Assembly: GCA_021818445.1 (NCBI GenBank)
Contig: JAKAEB010000022.1
Span: 1 to 52,489 of the forward strand
From: Planctomycetota bacterium
Lineage (GTDB): Bacteria > Planctomycetota > Phycisphaerae > WQYP01
Direction of reading: 5' to 3'
DNA length: 52,489 nucleotides
Position numbers and translations under genes: made by a program. The notes beneath the pieces were generated by a model, which did not search any database, was not told the origin of the DNA, and worked only from the letters and a program-made list of their open reading frames with translations. Positions 7,306-17,652 of this stretch are shown one piece after another; within the stretch, counting starts at the first letter, position 1, and every line of letters starts with the position of its first letter.

Positions 7306-9165
7306 ATGGGCAACCGCTTTACGGTTAAAGATTTCATATTTCTGTGCATCTTTATTGTGATCGTGGTCATTTTGGGTTTCACTCTGGGGAGTTACAACTA
7401 TTTGACGCACCAGGTTGCGGGATTGCGAAGCGATTTGCAAAGTATGGAAGCCCAGCAAACCTCGGAACTTTATGTACTGAAGAGCATTCAACGCACCGGC
7501 TTGCGGACGCGCAGAGGCCCTGCCGGCGGCAAAAGCACGGCCACCGGCGATGTACGCAAAACCCTGCCCAACGGCAGTCGCTATGTCATGTTTCCCAATC
7601 CCCCGCTGCCACCTTATAACCCTTACACAAAACCAGATTTTGCGTATGGTGATTGGCTGGTGGAGAGCCTCGACAGCGAGCCTAACCGCATCATGCCGTA
7701 TGTGCCGCAATCGGAATCGGCGGCAACGATTCAGGCGTCGGTACTGGAAAGCCTGCTGGTGCGCAATCCGCTCACGCTTAAATATGATCCATGGCTGGCG
7801 CGCAGTTACACCATGAGTAAAAATGGGCTCAAGATTACATTTGTCATCCGGCGACGGGCGCGATTCAGCAATGGCCAACCGGTACTGGCGCGGGATGTGG
7901 TATTCAGTTATGACACATTGATGAACCCGAAAGTTAATTGCGCACCGCTTCGATCCTATTACACCGATATTAAATCGTGCCGGGCGTTGTCCGCTCATCG
8001 GGTCGTGTTTACCTTCAAGCAGCCCTACTTCAAGGCACTGGGTATGGCGGGTGGATTACCAATTATTCCAAAGTCGGTATACGGCTTTCCAAAAATTTCG
8101 CAATTTAACAGTCATGGCAAATTACTGGTGGGCAGCGGGCCGTATGTGCTTAAACGCTGGACGGCCGGTCAGCAGATTGTGCTTACCCGCAATCCACGCT
8201 ACTGGGGACCAAGGCCCATATTCAATCGACTGGTTTATCGCTTCATTACCAATCCGCAGGCGTCGCTTCAAAGCCTGCTGGCCGGACAGATTGATGCCGA
8301 CGGGCTTGAACCATCGCAATGGCTGAAGTACCACCGGAAGAAGTCTTTTCTAACCAAGTTCACCACGTATAAATATCTGAGTTCGGCTTCGGGATACAAC
8401 TTTATCTGCTGGAATTTAACAAAACCATGGTTCAAAGATCGACGCACCCGGGTTGCCCTGGCCATGCTGGTCAACGAACCGGCGATGATAAAAACCTTTA
8501 TGCACGGTCTGGCGGTGCAGAACACGGGGCCGTTTAATCCGGTCAGCCCACAGAATAATCGGCACATCAAACCCATAGCGTATGATCCGGCCATGGCACA
8601 GACGCTGCTGAAAAAGGCCGGATGGACGCGCGGTGCCGACGGCCTGCTTGAGCGAGGCAAAACCACGTTTCGCTTCGGCTTGACGATTCCATCACAATTT
8701 CCTCTTGGCAAGCGTATTGCCGAATACATTAAACAGCAGTTTGCATCGGCGGGAATCGATATGCAGATCAACCCTCTGGATTTCACCACGCTGCTGCAAA
8801 AAATCAATCATCGGCATTTTGATGCCGTCATGCTGGGGTGGAGCGGCTCAATTGAAAACGATCCGTACCAGATATGGTATTCCGGCAGCTACAAAAATGA
8901 GGGTAGCAACGCGGGTGATTTTGATGACCCGCTGGCCGATAAACTGATAATCGAGGGCCGTCGCACGCTGAATCTCCGCAAGCGGATGCACATCTGGCAC
9001 AAGCTGCAGGCTGAGATATACCGTCAGCAGCCCTATCTATTCATGTTCACGGCCTACGATCTTATTGCTATTAATAAGCGTATTAAAAATACCAAGCCTT
9101 ATCCGGTGACGGGCATTGCTCCGGCGGATTGGTTTGTGCCGCTGGCCCTGCAGAAATACCGATGA
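7306..9165 (+). CDS. Peptide-binding protein (SBP family 5), membrane-anchored
   Basis: Extracytoplasmic binding component of the peptide importer, 619 residues. The SBP_bac_5 fold spans about 125-610, with 'SVLESLLVRNPLTLKYDPWLARSY' and 'ITFVIRRRARFSNGQPVLARDVVFSY', and the late motif 'GWSGSIENDPYQIWYSGSY'. Instead of a cleavable signal peptide it has an uncleaved-looking transmembrane helix (about 8-30), then a probable short coiled coil (QVAGLRSDLQSMEAQQ) and a Gly/Arg-rich linker. This suggests a tethered binding protein. The coding order permease C, SBP, permease B, permease C, D, F indicates one operon, with 97 bp before this gene. Confidence 0.9.
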   Translation: MGNRFTVKDFIFLCIFIVIVVILGFTLGSYNYLTHQVAGLRSDLQSMEAQQTSELYVLKSIQRTGLRTRRGPAGGKSTATGDVRKTLPNGSRYVMFPNPPLPPYNPYTKPDFAYGDWLVESLDSEPNRIMPYVPQSESAATIQASVLESLLVRNPLTLKYDPWLARSYTMSKNGLKITFVIRRRARFSNGQPVLARDVVFSYDTLMNPKVNCAPLRSYYTDIKSCRALSAHRVVFTFKQPYFKALGMAGGLPIIPKSVYGFPKISQFNSHGKLLVGSGPYVLKRWTAGQQIVLTRNPRYWGPRPIFNRLVYRFITNPQASLQSLLAGQIDADGLEPSQWLKYHRKKSFLTKFTTYKYLSSASGYNFICWNLTKPWFKDRRTRVALAMLVNEPAMIKTFMHGLAVQNTGPFNPVSPQNNRHIKPIAYDPAMAQTLLKKAGWTRGADGLLERGKTTFRFGLTIPSQFPLGKRIAEYIKQQFASAGIDMQINPLDFTTLLQKINHRHFDAVMLGWSGSIENDPYQIWYSGSYKNEGSNAGDFDDPLADKLIIEGRRTLNLRKRMHIWHKLQAEIYRQQPYLFMFTAYDLIAINKRIKNTKPYPVTGIAPADWFVPLALQKYR

Positions 9166-9200
9166 AGATTGGGGATCGCGTCGTTTGACGCAACCGAAGC

Positions 9201-10211
9201 ATGCTAAGTTACATCATTCGACGCATACTGCTGATGTTCCCTACCCTTATCGGGATGACCTTTATCATTTTTGCGGTAATACGCATGGCACCGGGGCTGA
9301 CCACTGCCGGCGCACACTTTGCCCCCGGTATGCTTGGTGCTCATCAGTCGCAACTGGCTGAGGAACATTTCATGGAGAGGCGTCTGCATCTGGTGAACCG
9401 GCACGGCCAACCGATACCATTGGCCATACAGTACGTGCAGTGGATCAACCGCATGATTCACGGTAATTTGGGTACCTCGATCAAATTTTCTGAACCGGTG
9501 ACGAAATTGGTGCTCCAGCGGTTACCGGTCACGCTGGTAATCAATGTCATTTCATTAATCATCATCTATCTGGTGGCCGTGCCGGGGGGAATGCTGGCGG
9601 CGGTTTATCACGGCAGGCTGGTCGATCGCGCATTTGGAATAGGTTCGTTGGTGCTTTATTCACTGCCGGTGATCTGGGTGGGTTCCATGGCAATCGGCTT
9701 TCTGGCTAATCCGGATTACCTTAACTGGTTTCCATCCGCCGGGCTACACGCCACCAACACCAGTCATATGAGCTATCTGCAGTATGTTTTAGATTACGCC
9801 TGGCACATAACGCTGCCCGTGCTCGTGCTAAGTTACGGCGGCTTTGCCTATCTGGCCAAACAGGTGCGTGGTTCGTATCTGGAAAATTTATTTATGGATT
9901 TCACGCGCACCGCCCGGGCCAAAGGGCTGCCGCCATCGGCTGTTCTGCTGCGGCATGTAACGCAAAACAGCATGCTGCCGATGATCACCATCATCGGGAT
10001 GACGGTACCGGGGCTGCTGGGGGGATCGGTAATTGTTGAACAGATTTTTTCCATCCAGGGAATGGGGCGGTTGATGTACCAGGCCACCTACGCCCGTGAT
10101 TTACCGGTCATTCAATCCATGGCGCTGGTGTCGGCGGCAATCACGCTGATTTGTTATTTGCTTGTCGATATTGCATACCATGCCGTCGATCCAAGGGTGA
10201 CCTATGACTGA
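9201..10211 (+). CDS. Peptide ABC transporter permease, DppB type
   Basis: Integral membrane subunit pairing with a DppC-type permease. The 336-residue protein begins with the DppB signature 'MLSYIIRRILLMFPTLIGMTFIIFAVIRMAPG'-like first helix (MLSYIIRRILLMFPTLIG), and contains a periplasmic loop, four to five further helices and the coupling loop 'FTRTARAKGLPPSAVLLRHV'. It ends with 'YHAVDPRVTYD', typical of the family. Its TGA overlaps the next gene's ATG by 8 bases, so translation of the two permeases is probably coupled. The SBP gene ends 35 bp upstream. Confidence 0.92.
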   Translation: MLSYIIRRILLMFPTLIGMTFIIFAVIRMAPGLTTAGAHFAPGMLGAHQSQLAEEHFMERRLHLVNRHGQPIPLAIQYVQWINRMIHGNLGTSIKFSEPVTKLVLQRLPVTLVINVISLIIIYLVAVPGGMLAAVYHGRLVDRAFGIGSLVLYSLPVIWVGSMAIGFLANPDYLNWFPSAGLHATNTSHMSYLQYVLDYAWHITLPVLVLSYGGFAYLAKQVRGSYLENLFMDFTRTARAKGLPPSAVLLRHVTQNSMLPMITIIGMTVPGLLGGSVIVEQIFSIQGMGRLMYQATYARDLPVIQSMALVSAAITLICYLLVDIAYHAVDPRVTYD

Positions 10212-11436
10212 AATTACCAGTCCATCACTTCTGGAGACGCCTTTGGCACCGCCACCGCGAAGCTACTGGTCTTTGGCGATTGGGAAAATGCTGCGGCCCT
10301 GGCTGGTGAAACTGTGCGTCCTTTACATAGGGCTGGTATTGCTGATCAGCGTAATGGTGCCACTGATAGCCTCGGGCAAGCCATACGAGATTCAAATCCA
10401 TACGTCGCATGGATGGGTTACGCGCTTTCCGCTGCTGGTCGATCTGACCACCCGTGACTATCTGACATTTCTTGCCGCCGCGATGTTGATCGGGATCATC
10501 CTTGCATGGCGGCTTACGCGGCATATGGAAATGCAGCGTCGGCGACAACTGCGAATGACCATTGCCGGCGTGCTTATCGGTGCCGCAGCCGTCGGCGGTG
10601 CGGCAGTCGGCATTCTTCATCACAACCGTTTTGACGGCACCGACTATCGGTCCCTGCTTAAATCCGGTGCGGCAAGGGGAGCGGTTTTTGCGCCGATACG
10701 CTGGGGCTACGCGGAGATGGAGCCGCTGTCTAAAAATGCCATCAATGAACTTCCATCCTGGCACCATTGGCTGGGAACCGATCGCAGCGGGCGGGATGTT
10801 CTCTCCCGTATGCTTTGGGCATCGCGGGTGGCCATGGGCATCGGCTTTGTAAGCCAGGCCATTGCCTTGACGCTGGGCATTCTGGTGGGTGCCTTGATGG
10901 GGTATTTTGGCAGCGTGTTTGATTTGCTGGGGATGCGTCTGGTGGAAATGGTGGAGGCCATCCCTACCTTTTTTTTAATATTGACCTTCATCGCCATATT
11001 TGGACGCAGCATATTGATGATTATGATTATTCTGGGGGTGACGGGTTGGACCGGGTATGCCCGATTTTTACGAGCGGAATTTTTACGCATAAGGCAATTG
11101 GATTATATTGTCGCCGCAAGGGCCGGTGGCTTGCCCCTGTGGCGGATACTGTTCCGACATATGCTGCCCAATGGCCTTACGCCGGTGCTGGTATCGGCGA
11201 GTTTTGGACTCGCCGGTGCTGTAACCATTGAAAGCAGTCTGAGTTATCTTGGCATTGGCGTCCGGCCGCCGACGCCGTCGTGGGGTGGGATGCTTAACGC
11301 CGCCGGCAACCCAGCGACCGTATTTCACTGGTTTGAGGCGCTGCCCCCGGGGTTTGCCCTGTTTTTGATTGTGCTGGCGTTTAATATTGTCGGTGAGGCA
11401 CTGCGGGATGCGATTGATCCCAAAACGCTCTCCTGA
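10204..11436 (+). CDS. Peptide ABC transporter permease, DppC type with extended N-terminus
   Basis: Second DppC-type permease, 410 residues against about 300 for the family. The extra length is N-terminal: after the first helix (about 35-55) there are two more hydrophobic segments (about 80-100 and 118-140) and a loop before the usual 'HHWLGTDRSGRDVLSRM'. The C-terminal half has the normal helices and the coupling loop 'VAARAGGLPLWRILFRHML'. It overlaps dppB by 8 bases and the ATPase gene follows after 14 bp, so it is the likelier constitutive partner of DppB. Long-N-terminus DppC/YejE-like proteins are known in other bacteria. Confidence 0.92.
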   Translation: MTEITSPSLLETPLAPPPRSYWSLAIGKMLRPWLVKLCVLYIGLVLLISVMVPLIASGKPYEIQIHTSHGWVTRFPLLVDLTTRDYLTFLAAAMLIGIILAWRLTRHMEMQRRRQLRMTIAGVLIGAAAVGGAAVGILHHNRFDGTDYRSLLKSGAARGAVFAPIRWGYAEMEPLSKNAINELPSWHHWLGTDRSGRDVLSRMLWASRVAMGIGFVSQAIALTLGILVGALMGYFGSVFDLLGMRLVEMVEAIPTFFLILTFIAIFGRSILMIMIILGVTGWTGYARFLRAEFLRIRQLDYIVAARAGGLPLWRILFRHMLPNGLTPVLVSASFGLAGAVTIESSLSYLGIGVRPPTPSWGGMLNAAGNPATVFHWFEALPPGFALFLIVLAFNIVGEALRDAIDPKTLS

Positions 11437-11450
11437 AAGGCAAAAGTTTA

Positions 11451-12521
11451 ATGCCCGATATGCCATTGCTGTCCGTGAAAAACCTCCACACCGCTTTTCA
11501 GGGCGATAGCGGCTTGGTCCCGGCAGTCGATGGGGTAAGTTTTACGATTTACCCCCGGCAGACGCTGGCGATCGTCGGTGAATCGGGTTGTGGCAAAAGT
11601 GTCACAGCCATGTCGATCCTGCGTTTGATCCCTTCACCACCGGGAAAAATAGCTGCGGGGGAGGTACTCTTTAACGGACAGGACCTGCTGACAATACCCG
11701 AAAAAGGGTTGCGGAAGGTGCGTGGTGGTCAAATTGCCATGATATTTCAGGAGCCGATGACAAGTCTGAACCCGGTGATGACCATTGGCGATCAAATCCT
11801 TGAGGCCATATTTCTTCATCAGCATCTATCTTCAACCGACGCGGTTAAACTGGCGGTGGAAAGCCTGCGTCAGGTGGGCATTGCGGACCCGGAGAGGCGT
11901 CTGCAGGAATATCCGCATCAGATATCCGGTGGAATGAAGCAGCGGGTAATGATTGCCATGGCACTGGCGTGCAATCCGCAATTGCTCATCGCCGACGAAC
12001 CAACCACGGCGCTCGACGTTACCATTCAAGCGCAGATACTTGAACTGCTTTCAGCGATAAAAAAGAAAAATAACATGTCGGTTCTGCTGATCACCCATGA
12101 CCTGGGTATCGTGGCCGAGAATGCCGACGTGGTGGCCATCATGTATGCCGGGCGCATTGTTGAGTTTGCCGACGTGTATGAACTGTTTGCCAATCCGCTG
12201 CATCCATACACCCGTGGACTTATCGCCTGCGTACCGCGGCTGGGCCAGGCGCATCAGCGGCTGACGACAATTCCGGGTGTGGTGCCCAGTGCCAGGAAAT
12301 GGCCCATGGGGTGCCGATTTGAACCGCGCTGCACCGAATGTCGGGATGACGCCCGCAATCAGTGCGTATCGCAGATGCCGGATTTGCGGCAGATTAACGA
12401 GCGACACTGGGTGGCAACTTTTTCTGCACCGGGCTATGCGAATGCCGCAATTACACCGCCCGGGCTGCCCACTCGCCGCCATGAGGTACCGATGGCAATA
12501 CCGACGGGAGGCAGTGTTTGA
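11451..12521 (+). CDS. Peptide ABC transporter ATPase, DppD type
   Basis: One of two cytosolic ATPases driving peptide import, 356 residues. Visible motifs: Walker A GESGCGKS (43-50), Q-loop '[12 protein letters not shown]', signature SGGMKQR, Walker B with DEPTTALD, and the switch His in 'LLITHDLG'. The C-terminal oligopeptide/dipeptide extension has the Cys pattern '[11 protein letters not shown]...C', which in this family may hold a metal cluster. The stop overlaps the TTG start of the DppF gene by 4 bases. Confidence 0.95.
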   Translation: MPDMPLLSVKNLHTAFQGDSGLVPAVDGVSFTIYPRQTLAIVGESGCGKSVTAMSILRLIPSPPGKIAAGEVLFNGQDLLTIPEKGLRKVRGGQIAMIFQEPMTSLNPVMTIGDQILEAIFLHQHLSSTDAVKLAVESLRQVGIADPERRLQEYPHQISGGMKQRVMIAMALACNPQLLIADEPTTALDVTIQAQILELLSAIKKKNNMSVLLITHDLGIVAENADVVAIMYAGRIVEFADVYELFANPLHPYTRGLIACVPRLGQAHQRLTTIPGVVPSARKWPMGCRFEPRCTECRDDARNQCVSQMPDLRQINERHWVATFSAPGYANAAITPPGLPTRRHEVPMAIPTGGSV

Positions 12522-13543
12522 CCGCCACTGACCATCAAAGTCCAAAGATGCAAACGGCCGCGGAACCAATTCTGCGTGTGGAAGAATTGAATGTGTGGTT
12601 TCCAATTACCGGCGGACTCTTCGGCCGACCTCATGGTTGGGTCAAGGCCGTTAACGGCATATCGTTCAGCGTGCGTCAGGGCGAAACGCTCGGTATTGTC
12701 GGTGAATCGGGCTGCGGTAAAACCACGGCCGGGCGGGCGATTTTGCGACTTTTGCCGCGCGGGTCGGCACACATCTCCGGCGGGGTATTTTTTGAGGGCC
12801 GGGATTTGTACGCGCTAAAGTCGCGTGAATTGCGGGCCACACGACGACACATACAAATTATTTTTCAGGACCCGATCGGTTCACTCAACCCGCGGATGAC
12901 GGTCGGGTCCATGATCGCCGAGCCGTTGCTGGTGCACAATCTTGTGCCGCGCAACAACCTTGAGGCGCACGTGAGAGAGTTACTCAAGCGGGTCGGTTTT
13001 GATGCCGACGCCGCGCGGCGCTATCCGCATGAATTTTCGGGTGGGCAACGACAGCGCATCGGGATTGCCCGGGCTTTGGCGGTAAATCCACGTTTGATAA
13101 TCTGCGACGAGCCGGTATCGGCATTGGACGTATCCATTCAGGCACAGGTATTAAATCTGCTGGCCGATTTACGGCGTGAAATGGGGCTTTCGTACGTATT
13201 TATTGCCCATAATCTGGCGGTGGTGGAACATTTTTCCGATCGCGTGGCAGTTATGTACCTGGGCAAGATTGTGGAATTAGGCCCGGCCCGCAGTGTGGTG
13301 AGCCATCCACGCCATCCTTACACCCAGGCATTGCTCTCGGCCGTACCGATGCCTGAACCCAACCGGGTTACCACCCGCACCGTCCTGCAGGGGGAAGTGC
13401 CCAGCCCCGCCCATCCACCCGGTGGCTGCCCGTTTCATCCGCGTTGCCCGCTGGCCACCGCCATATGCCAGCGCGAAATGCCCCCCATTGCGGTCAAACG
13501 CGGCGATGAAGCGCACACCGCCGCATGCTGGAACGTGGAATAG
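12518..13543 (+). CDS. Peptide ABC transporter ATPase, DppF type (TTG start)
   Basis: Second ATPase of the importer, 341 residues. Walker A GESGCGKT (62-69), '[14 protein letters not shown]' Q-loop, [14 protein letters not shown] signature, [10 protein letters not shown] Walker B and '[11 protein letters not shown]' switch are all present. The C-terminal extension has the Cys pattern '[16 protein letters not shown]'. The start is TTG at 12518, overlapping the dppD stop, because a strong GGGAGG lies 6 nt before it; the first ATG (12548) has no such site. It is followed after 89 bp by the Xaa-Pro peptidase gene, which would act on imported peptides. Confidence 0.95.
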   Translation: MTATDHQSPKMQTAAEPILRVEELNVWFPITGGLFGRPHGWVKAVNGISFSVRQGETLGIVGESGCGKTTAGRAILRLLPRGSAHISGGVFFEGRDLYALKSRELRATRRHIQIIFQDPIGSLNPRMTVGSMIAEPLLVHNLVPRNNLEAHVRELLKRVGFDADAARRYPHEFSGGQRQRIGIARALAVNPRLIICDEPVSALDVSIQAQVLNLLADLRREMGLSYVFIAHNLAVVEHFSDRVAVMYLGKIVELGPARSVVSHPRHPYTQALLSAVPMPEPNRVTTRTVLQGEVPSPAHPPGGCPFHPRCPLATAICQREMPPIAVKRGDEAHTAACWNVE

Positions 13544-13632
13544 CCTGCGGCCATCCAACTTGGGTACAAAATGGTGCTGGCGTGTATAATCCGCCGACGG
13601 TAATTTTGCTATTGGGTAAATGGATTGACCAC

Positions 13633-14748
13633 ATGGCGATAAAACAAATAGCACCACCCGGTTATCTGATGGAGCGGCAAGCTCGCATCCGCGAAGCCAT
13701 TCGCAATGAAAACATTCCAGCGATGCTGCTGACCAACTTTGCCGATGTCAGCTATGTGACCGGTTTTGAAGGTGACGACTCATGGGCATTGGTGGCATCG
13801 GACCGAATTTATCTCATCAGCGACTTTCGGTATGTTGAACAGATCGGAATCGAGTGCCCGTGGGTAAAGCTGGTCGTGCGGAAACATTCGCTGCCGGACG
13901 AACTTGGTTCCATCTTGAAAAGGCATAAATGGGATCGGCTCGGGGTACAGGGCGAGGCACTGACCCTGCGGCAAAAGCAGACTTTGGATAACGTGCTTAA
14001 ACCATCTAAAACCAAACTGAAGTCGACTTTGGACGTGATGTCGAAGCTGAGGAATATTAAAGACTCACATGAATTGGGCATTACTGAGGCGGCCATCCAC
14101 ATTGCCCAGGATGGTTTTCTCGCCATGCGAGCCCAATTGCGACCGGGTATGACGGAAAATGAAGTTGCCGGATTGCTGGGCTACGAAATGCGCCGCCGAG
14201 GGGCGTCCAACTCCGCGTTTGACAGCATCATTTGTGCGGGGGCTAACGGGTCGCTGCCCCACTATCGCCCCTCCGATGTACCGGTGCAGAACAACATGGC
14301 GGTATTATGCGATTGGGGTGCCATTTACCGGGGTTACCGATCGGATCTGACGCGCATGTTGTTTCTGGGTAAAGTGCCCGTCAAAATTCGGCAAATTTAT
14401 AAAGTCGTCCTTGATGCACAGCAGGCGGCCATTGAGGCCATTGCACCGGGCGTGGCGGCCAAGACAGTGGATAAAAAAGCCCGGGACATCATATCCCGCG
14501 CCGGATACAAAAAGAATTTTGGCCACGGTTTGGGGCACGGAGTCGGACGCGATATACATGAACCGTTGTCGCTATCGCCCAAATCAACGGCAGTGCTGGC
14601 TCCGGGAATGGTCGTCACCGTTGAGCCGGGCATCTATCTGCCGGGTGTCGGGGGCGTGCGGATTGAAGATGACGTACTGGTAACGCACGATGGCTGCCGG
14701 GTGCTCAGCACACTGCCTCGTGATATGGATAGTGCCCAGGTGATGTAA
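13633..14748 (+). CDS. Xaa-Pro aminopeptidase, M24B family
   Basis: Cytosolic metallopeptidase of the creatinase/prolidase fold that cleaves N-terminal residues before proline. In the 371-residue product the five metal ligands are visible: Asp227 (CDWGAIY), Asp238 (SDLTR), His302 (GHGVGRDIHE), Glu331 (VEPGIY) and Glu345 (RIEDDV). The N-terminal creatinase domain spans about 12-140. I take the ATG at 13633 (MAIKQIAPPG); the in-frame extension to 13525 runs back into dppF, and the ribosome site is weak either way. Position between a peptide importer and accB suggests use of imported or recycled peptides; pepP next to accBC is common in several phyla. Confidence 0.92.
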   Translation: MAIKQIAPPGYLMERQARIREAIRNENIPAMLLTNFADVSYVTGFEGDDSWALVASDRIYLISDFRYVEQIGIECPWVKLVVRKHSLPDELGSILKRHKWDRLGVQGEALTLRQKQTLDNVLKPSKTKLKSTLDVMSKLRNIKDSHELGITEAAIHIAQDGFLAMRAQLRPGMTENEVAGLLGYEMRRRGASNSAFDSIICAGANGSLPHYRPSDVPVQNNMAVLCDWGAIYRGYRSDLTRMLFLGKVPVKIRQIYKVVLDAQQAAIEAIAPGVAAKTVDKKARDIISRAGYKKNFGHGLGHGVGRDIHEPLSLSPKSTAVLAPGMVVTVEPGIYLPGVGGVRIEDDVLVTHDGCRVLSTLPRDMDSAQVM

Positions 14749-14784
14749 TGGTCGGGGCGCAAGCGCCACCGGCGGAGGAGTTTC

Positions 14785-15282
14785 ATGGCGAAGGAAATGT
14801 TTACCGACAACAAGCGCGTCCGCGATTTGGTTAAACTTATGGCGGACAATGGCCTTACAGAAATTGAACTGGTGGAAGATAAATCATCGATCCGCCTGCG
14901 ACGCGATCTGACACCAGCCGCGCCCGCAATGGCACACGGGGCCGCAGTTGGAGCTGCAGCGCCGGCCATTTCGGCGGCACCAGTGGTAACCCAGGCTGCG
15001 CCATCGCCCGTAGTGGCCCCGGCGGCGTCCGAGAAATCCACCGGCCCAAGTATTAAATCGCCGATGGTCGGGACGTTTTACTCCGCGGCGGGCCCGGATT
15101 CTCCACCGTTTGTCAAAGTCGGTGCGCATGTTGATAAAGACACCGTGGTGTGCATCATTGAGGCGATGAAAGTATTCAATGAAATCAAGGCGGAAGCCAC
15201 CGGTACCATCGCGAAAATCCTGGTACAAAATGGACAGGGTGTTGAATTCAACCAGCCGCTGTTTTTACTTAAGGCGGATTAG
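14785..15282 (+). CDS. accB: Biotin carboxyl carrier protein of acetyl-CoA carboxylase
   Basis: Carries the biotin that shuttles carboxyl groups to form malonyl-CoA for fatty acid synthesis. The 165-residue protein has the typical N-terminal helix region (about 5-40), a flexible Ala/Pro-rich linker (about 43-85) and the C-terminal biotinyl domain. The attachment motif is EAMK, with biotin on Lys129, followed by 'VFNEIKAEATGTI'. A strong GGAGGAG precedes the ATG. accC follows 70 bp downstream. Confidence 0.96.
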   Translation: MAKEMFTDNKRVRDLVKLMADNGLTEIELVEDKSSIRLRRDLTPAAPAMAHGAAVGAAAPAISAAPVVTQAAPSPVVAPAASEKSTGPSIKSPMVGTFYSAAGPDSPPFVKVGAHVDKDTVVCIIEAMKVFNEIKAEATGTIAKILVQNGQGVEFNQPLFLLKAD

Positions 15283-15352
15283 CGCCCGGCAAGTGGTGCC
15301 ATCGGGACAGGTTTTAATGGCGCGGTCTCCTGCCGCGTGTTGAAAGGTGAGG

Positions 15353-16702
15353 ATGTTTTCCAGAATTCTTATTGCCAATCGAGGGGAGATTGCACTGCGG
15401 ATCATTCGGGCGTGCCGCGAATTGGGCGTGGAATCCGTCGCCGTCTTTTCCGAAGCGGACCGCGATGCCAATTATGTCCGGCTCGCCGATGAGGCCATTT
15501 GTATTGGTGGCGCACCGGCGGCGGAAAGTTATCTCAATATTCCGCGCATTATTTCAGCCGCGGAAATTGCCGACGTACAGGCTATCCACCCTGGATATGG
15601 CTTTTTATCGGAAAACGCCCACTTTGCCGAAATCTGCCGCAGTTGCAAAATTGAATTTATCGGTCCGTCGGTCGAATCAATGAAGATGCTCGGCGCCAAA
15701 CTCGCCTCGAAAGAACTGGCTAAAAAGTGCAAAGTGCCACTAACCCCCGGCAGCGACGGACCGGTCACGTCGGAAAAACAGGCCGTCGATGTGGCCCAGC
15801 GTATTGGTTACCCCGTGATCATCAAAGCATCGGCGGGTGGTGGTGGCCGTGGCATGCGGGTAGCGCACAATGACATCAGTCTTAAAAGTTCGCTGAAGGC
15901 TGCTCAATCGGAAGCTGAAGCCGCCTTTAAGGATTCCACCGTATTTATTGAAAAGTACCACGAAGAACCCCGCCATGTTGAGGTGCAAATTCTCGGCGAC
16001 AAGCATGGCCATGTGGTGCATCTGTTTGAACGCGATTGCACCGTTCAGCGACGGCATCAAAAACTTATTGAAGAATCCCCTTGCCCGGTTATTGATGAGC
16101 CAACCCGAAAGGAACTCTGCGAATCTGCCGTCCGCCTGGCCAAAGCTGCGGGCTATTATTCCGCCGCCACGGTTGAATTTATCGTTGACAAGCAGAATCG
16201 GTTCTATTTTCTGGAGGTAAACACCCGCATTCAGGTGGAGCACCCGGTAACTGAAATGGTCACCGGTCAGGATTTGATCCATTGGCAACTGCGCATCGCA
16301 TCGGGCGAAAAACTTTCGCTGGCCCAAAGCGATATTCAGCTTAATGGTGCCGCCATAGAGTGCCGCATCAACGCGGAAGACCCCGATCGCAATTTTACAC
16401 CCTGCCCCGGCACATTGGATGAATTTGTCCCCCCCGGCGGCCCGGGCGTGCGATTTGATTCCCATGCGTACCAGAATTACCGCATCGGCCCTAACTATGA
16501 CTCCATGATCGGCAAGCTGATTGTCCACCGCCCCACCCGGATCGACGCCATCAACACCATGCGGAGGGCGCTGGATGAATTCCGCGCCAGCCCCGTGAAG
16601 ACCACGATCAGTCTGCATCGGCAAATTATGCGCGATAAAGATTTTATCAATGCCCGGATCGATACCGGTTGGCTGGAAAGAACGCGAAAGCCCACGAAAT
16701 AG
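15353..16702 (+). CDS. accC: Biotin carboxylase of acetyl-CoA carboxylase
   Basis: ATP-dependent carboxylation of the biotin on AccB. The 449-residue length is usual. The pre-ATP-grasp domain begins [15 protein letters not shown]; the ATP-grasp domain has the Gly-rich loop [11 protein letters not shown], the '[12 protein letters not shown]' strand, '[15 protein letters not shown]' and the catalytic '[14 protein letters not shown]'. The biotin carboxylase C-terminal domain has '[11 protein letters not shown]'. I use the ATG at 15353 (AAGG at 5-7 nt); a GTG two codons earlier is equally in frame. The carboxyltransferase genes accA/accD are not in the window. Confidence 0.97.
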   Translation: MFSRILIANRGEIALRIIRACRELGVESVAVFSEADRDANYVRLADEAICIGGAPAAESYLNIPRIISAAEIADVQAIHPGYGFLSENAHFAEICRSCKIEFIGPSVESMKMLGAKLASKELAKKCKVPLTPGSDGPVTSEKQAVDVAQRIGYPVIIKASAGGGGRGMRVAHNDISLKSSLKAAQSEAEAAFKDSTVFIEKYHEEPRHVEVQILGDKHGHVVHLFERDCTVQRRHQKLIEESPCPVIDEPTRKELCESAVRLAKAAGYYSAATVEFIVDKQNRFYFLEVNTRIQVEHPVTEMVTGQDLIHWQLRIASGEKLSLAQSDIQLNGAAIECRINAEDPDRNFTPCPGTLDEFVPPGGPGVRFDSHAYQNYRIGPNYDSMIGKLIVHRPTRIDAINTMRRALDEFRASPVKTTISLHRQIMRDKDFINARIDTGWLERTRKPTK

Positions 16703-16765
16703 CGGCAGGCTGCGCGCGGCAACCGCGGGCGACTCGCTGCAGTCAGGCTCATTGAGCGGAAGAAT

Positions 16766-17533
16766 ATGGCGGTGCGTGAAGTTTTAGCATTCGTATCTGC
16801 AGCGCTTCTACCCGCAACGGGGGCAGGGATGGTCGCTGCGGCCCCAATTCCATCTGTCATCACACTGCACGGTACCATCAAGTGCCCCGCCACCATGCAT
16901 GTGGTTGCAATCGAAGCGGTAGATCGGAACCGCGCCAATGTTCTGCAGGTCAGCCGGAACCACCGTACTGCGTGGGTATTTCCAGGGGCGTTTCATCGGC
17001 ACAATGGAGCATTTTCCATACCCCATGTGCCGGTGGGCCACACTTATGATTTAATATTGCTTACCCGCCACGGTCGATGGGAGGGGGTAAATATGCGCTA
17101 TGAGCGCCCGGTGCTGCCGGGGCCACCGGCCAAGCCCGGCGACATACGGCAGATTGTGCGGTTTATTGAAAAGATACCCCGTTTCACGAATTACAACCGC
17201 CCACTTTGGATTGCCGCCGATCATAATCACGCCACAGTGGTGGTAGAGCAGTTACGGACTCAGTCGTTTGTGACCGGTCATCGTGGATCGATTATTTTTC
17301 GCGTGGCGGTGTGGTATTTTCAGCGCTATCACGCGGCATGGAGCAAAGTGAGCAACATGGGCAAGGTGATGGCACGATGGCGGGGCAATCCTGAAAAGAT
17401 TCCAAACCCCTGGCAATTTTTACCGCTGCTCGGTGGCATCCGTGTACACACCAATGGGCAATACCACAAAGTTAATATTGCACTGCCACCGCCAAGCCCG
17501 CATCATGGCCTTGACGGCCCCCTGCCGCACTGA
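16766..17533 (+). CDS. Secreted protein of unknown function
   Basis: The 255-residue product has a signal peptide (hydrophobic stretch about 5-25, Ala-rich cleavage region VAAAPIPS). The mature N-terminal half (about 28-100) has beta-sandwich character, 'LHGTIKCPATMHVVAIEAVD' and 'GAFSIPHVPVGHTYDLILL', reminiscent of carboxypeptidase-regulatory-like domains. The C-terminal half is Trp/His/Arg-rich, with an interrupted 'FRVAVWYFQRYHAAWSKV' helix. No catalytic motif is visible. It follows accC by 63 bp on the same strand and ends against a convergent MFS gene. Confidence 0.65.
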   Translation: MAVREVLAFVSAALLPATGAGMVAAAPIPSVITLHGTIKCPATMHVVAIEAVDRNRANVLQVSRNHRTAWVFPGAFHRHNGAFSIPHVPVGHTYDLILLTRHGRWEGVNMRYERPVLPGPPAKPGDIRQIVRFIEKIPRFTNYNRPLWIAADHNHATVVVEQLRTQSFVTGHRGSIIFRVAVWYFQRYHAAWSKVSNMGKVMARWRGNPEKIPNPWQFLPLLGGIRVHTNGQYHKVNIALPPPSPHHGLDGPLPH

Positions 17534-17652
17534 AAAATCCAGCTCACTGCGATACAGAATCAGGACGGGCTTTGGAGCGTATGCCGCCGGCCCCATACGT
17601 GCTTACCCGGTATGGTTCCGTGCTTGGGTCCGGTGCCTGCACAAGGGGTGCA

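Noticed and set aside
10225-10767. 180-codon antisense frame in the DppC gene
   Set aside because: Shadow of the membrane-protein coding sequence; high His/Arg/Gln content and no ribosome site.
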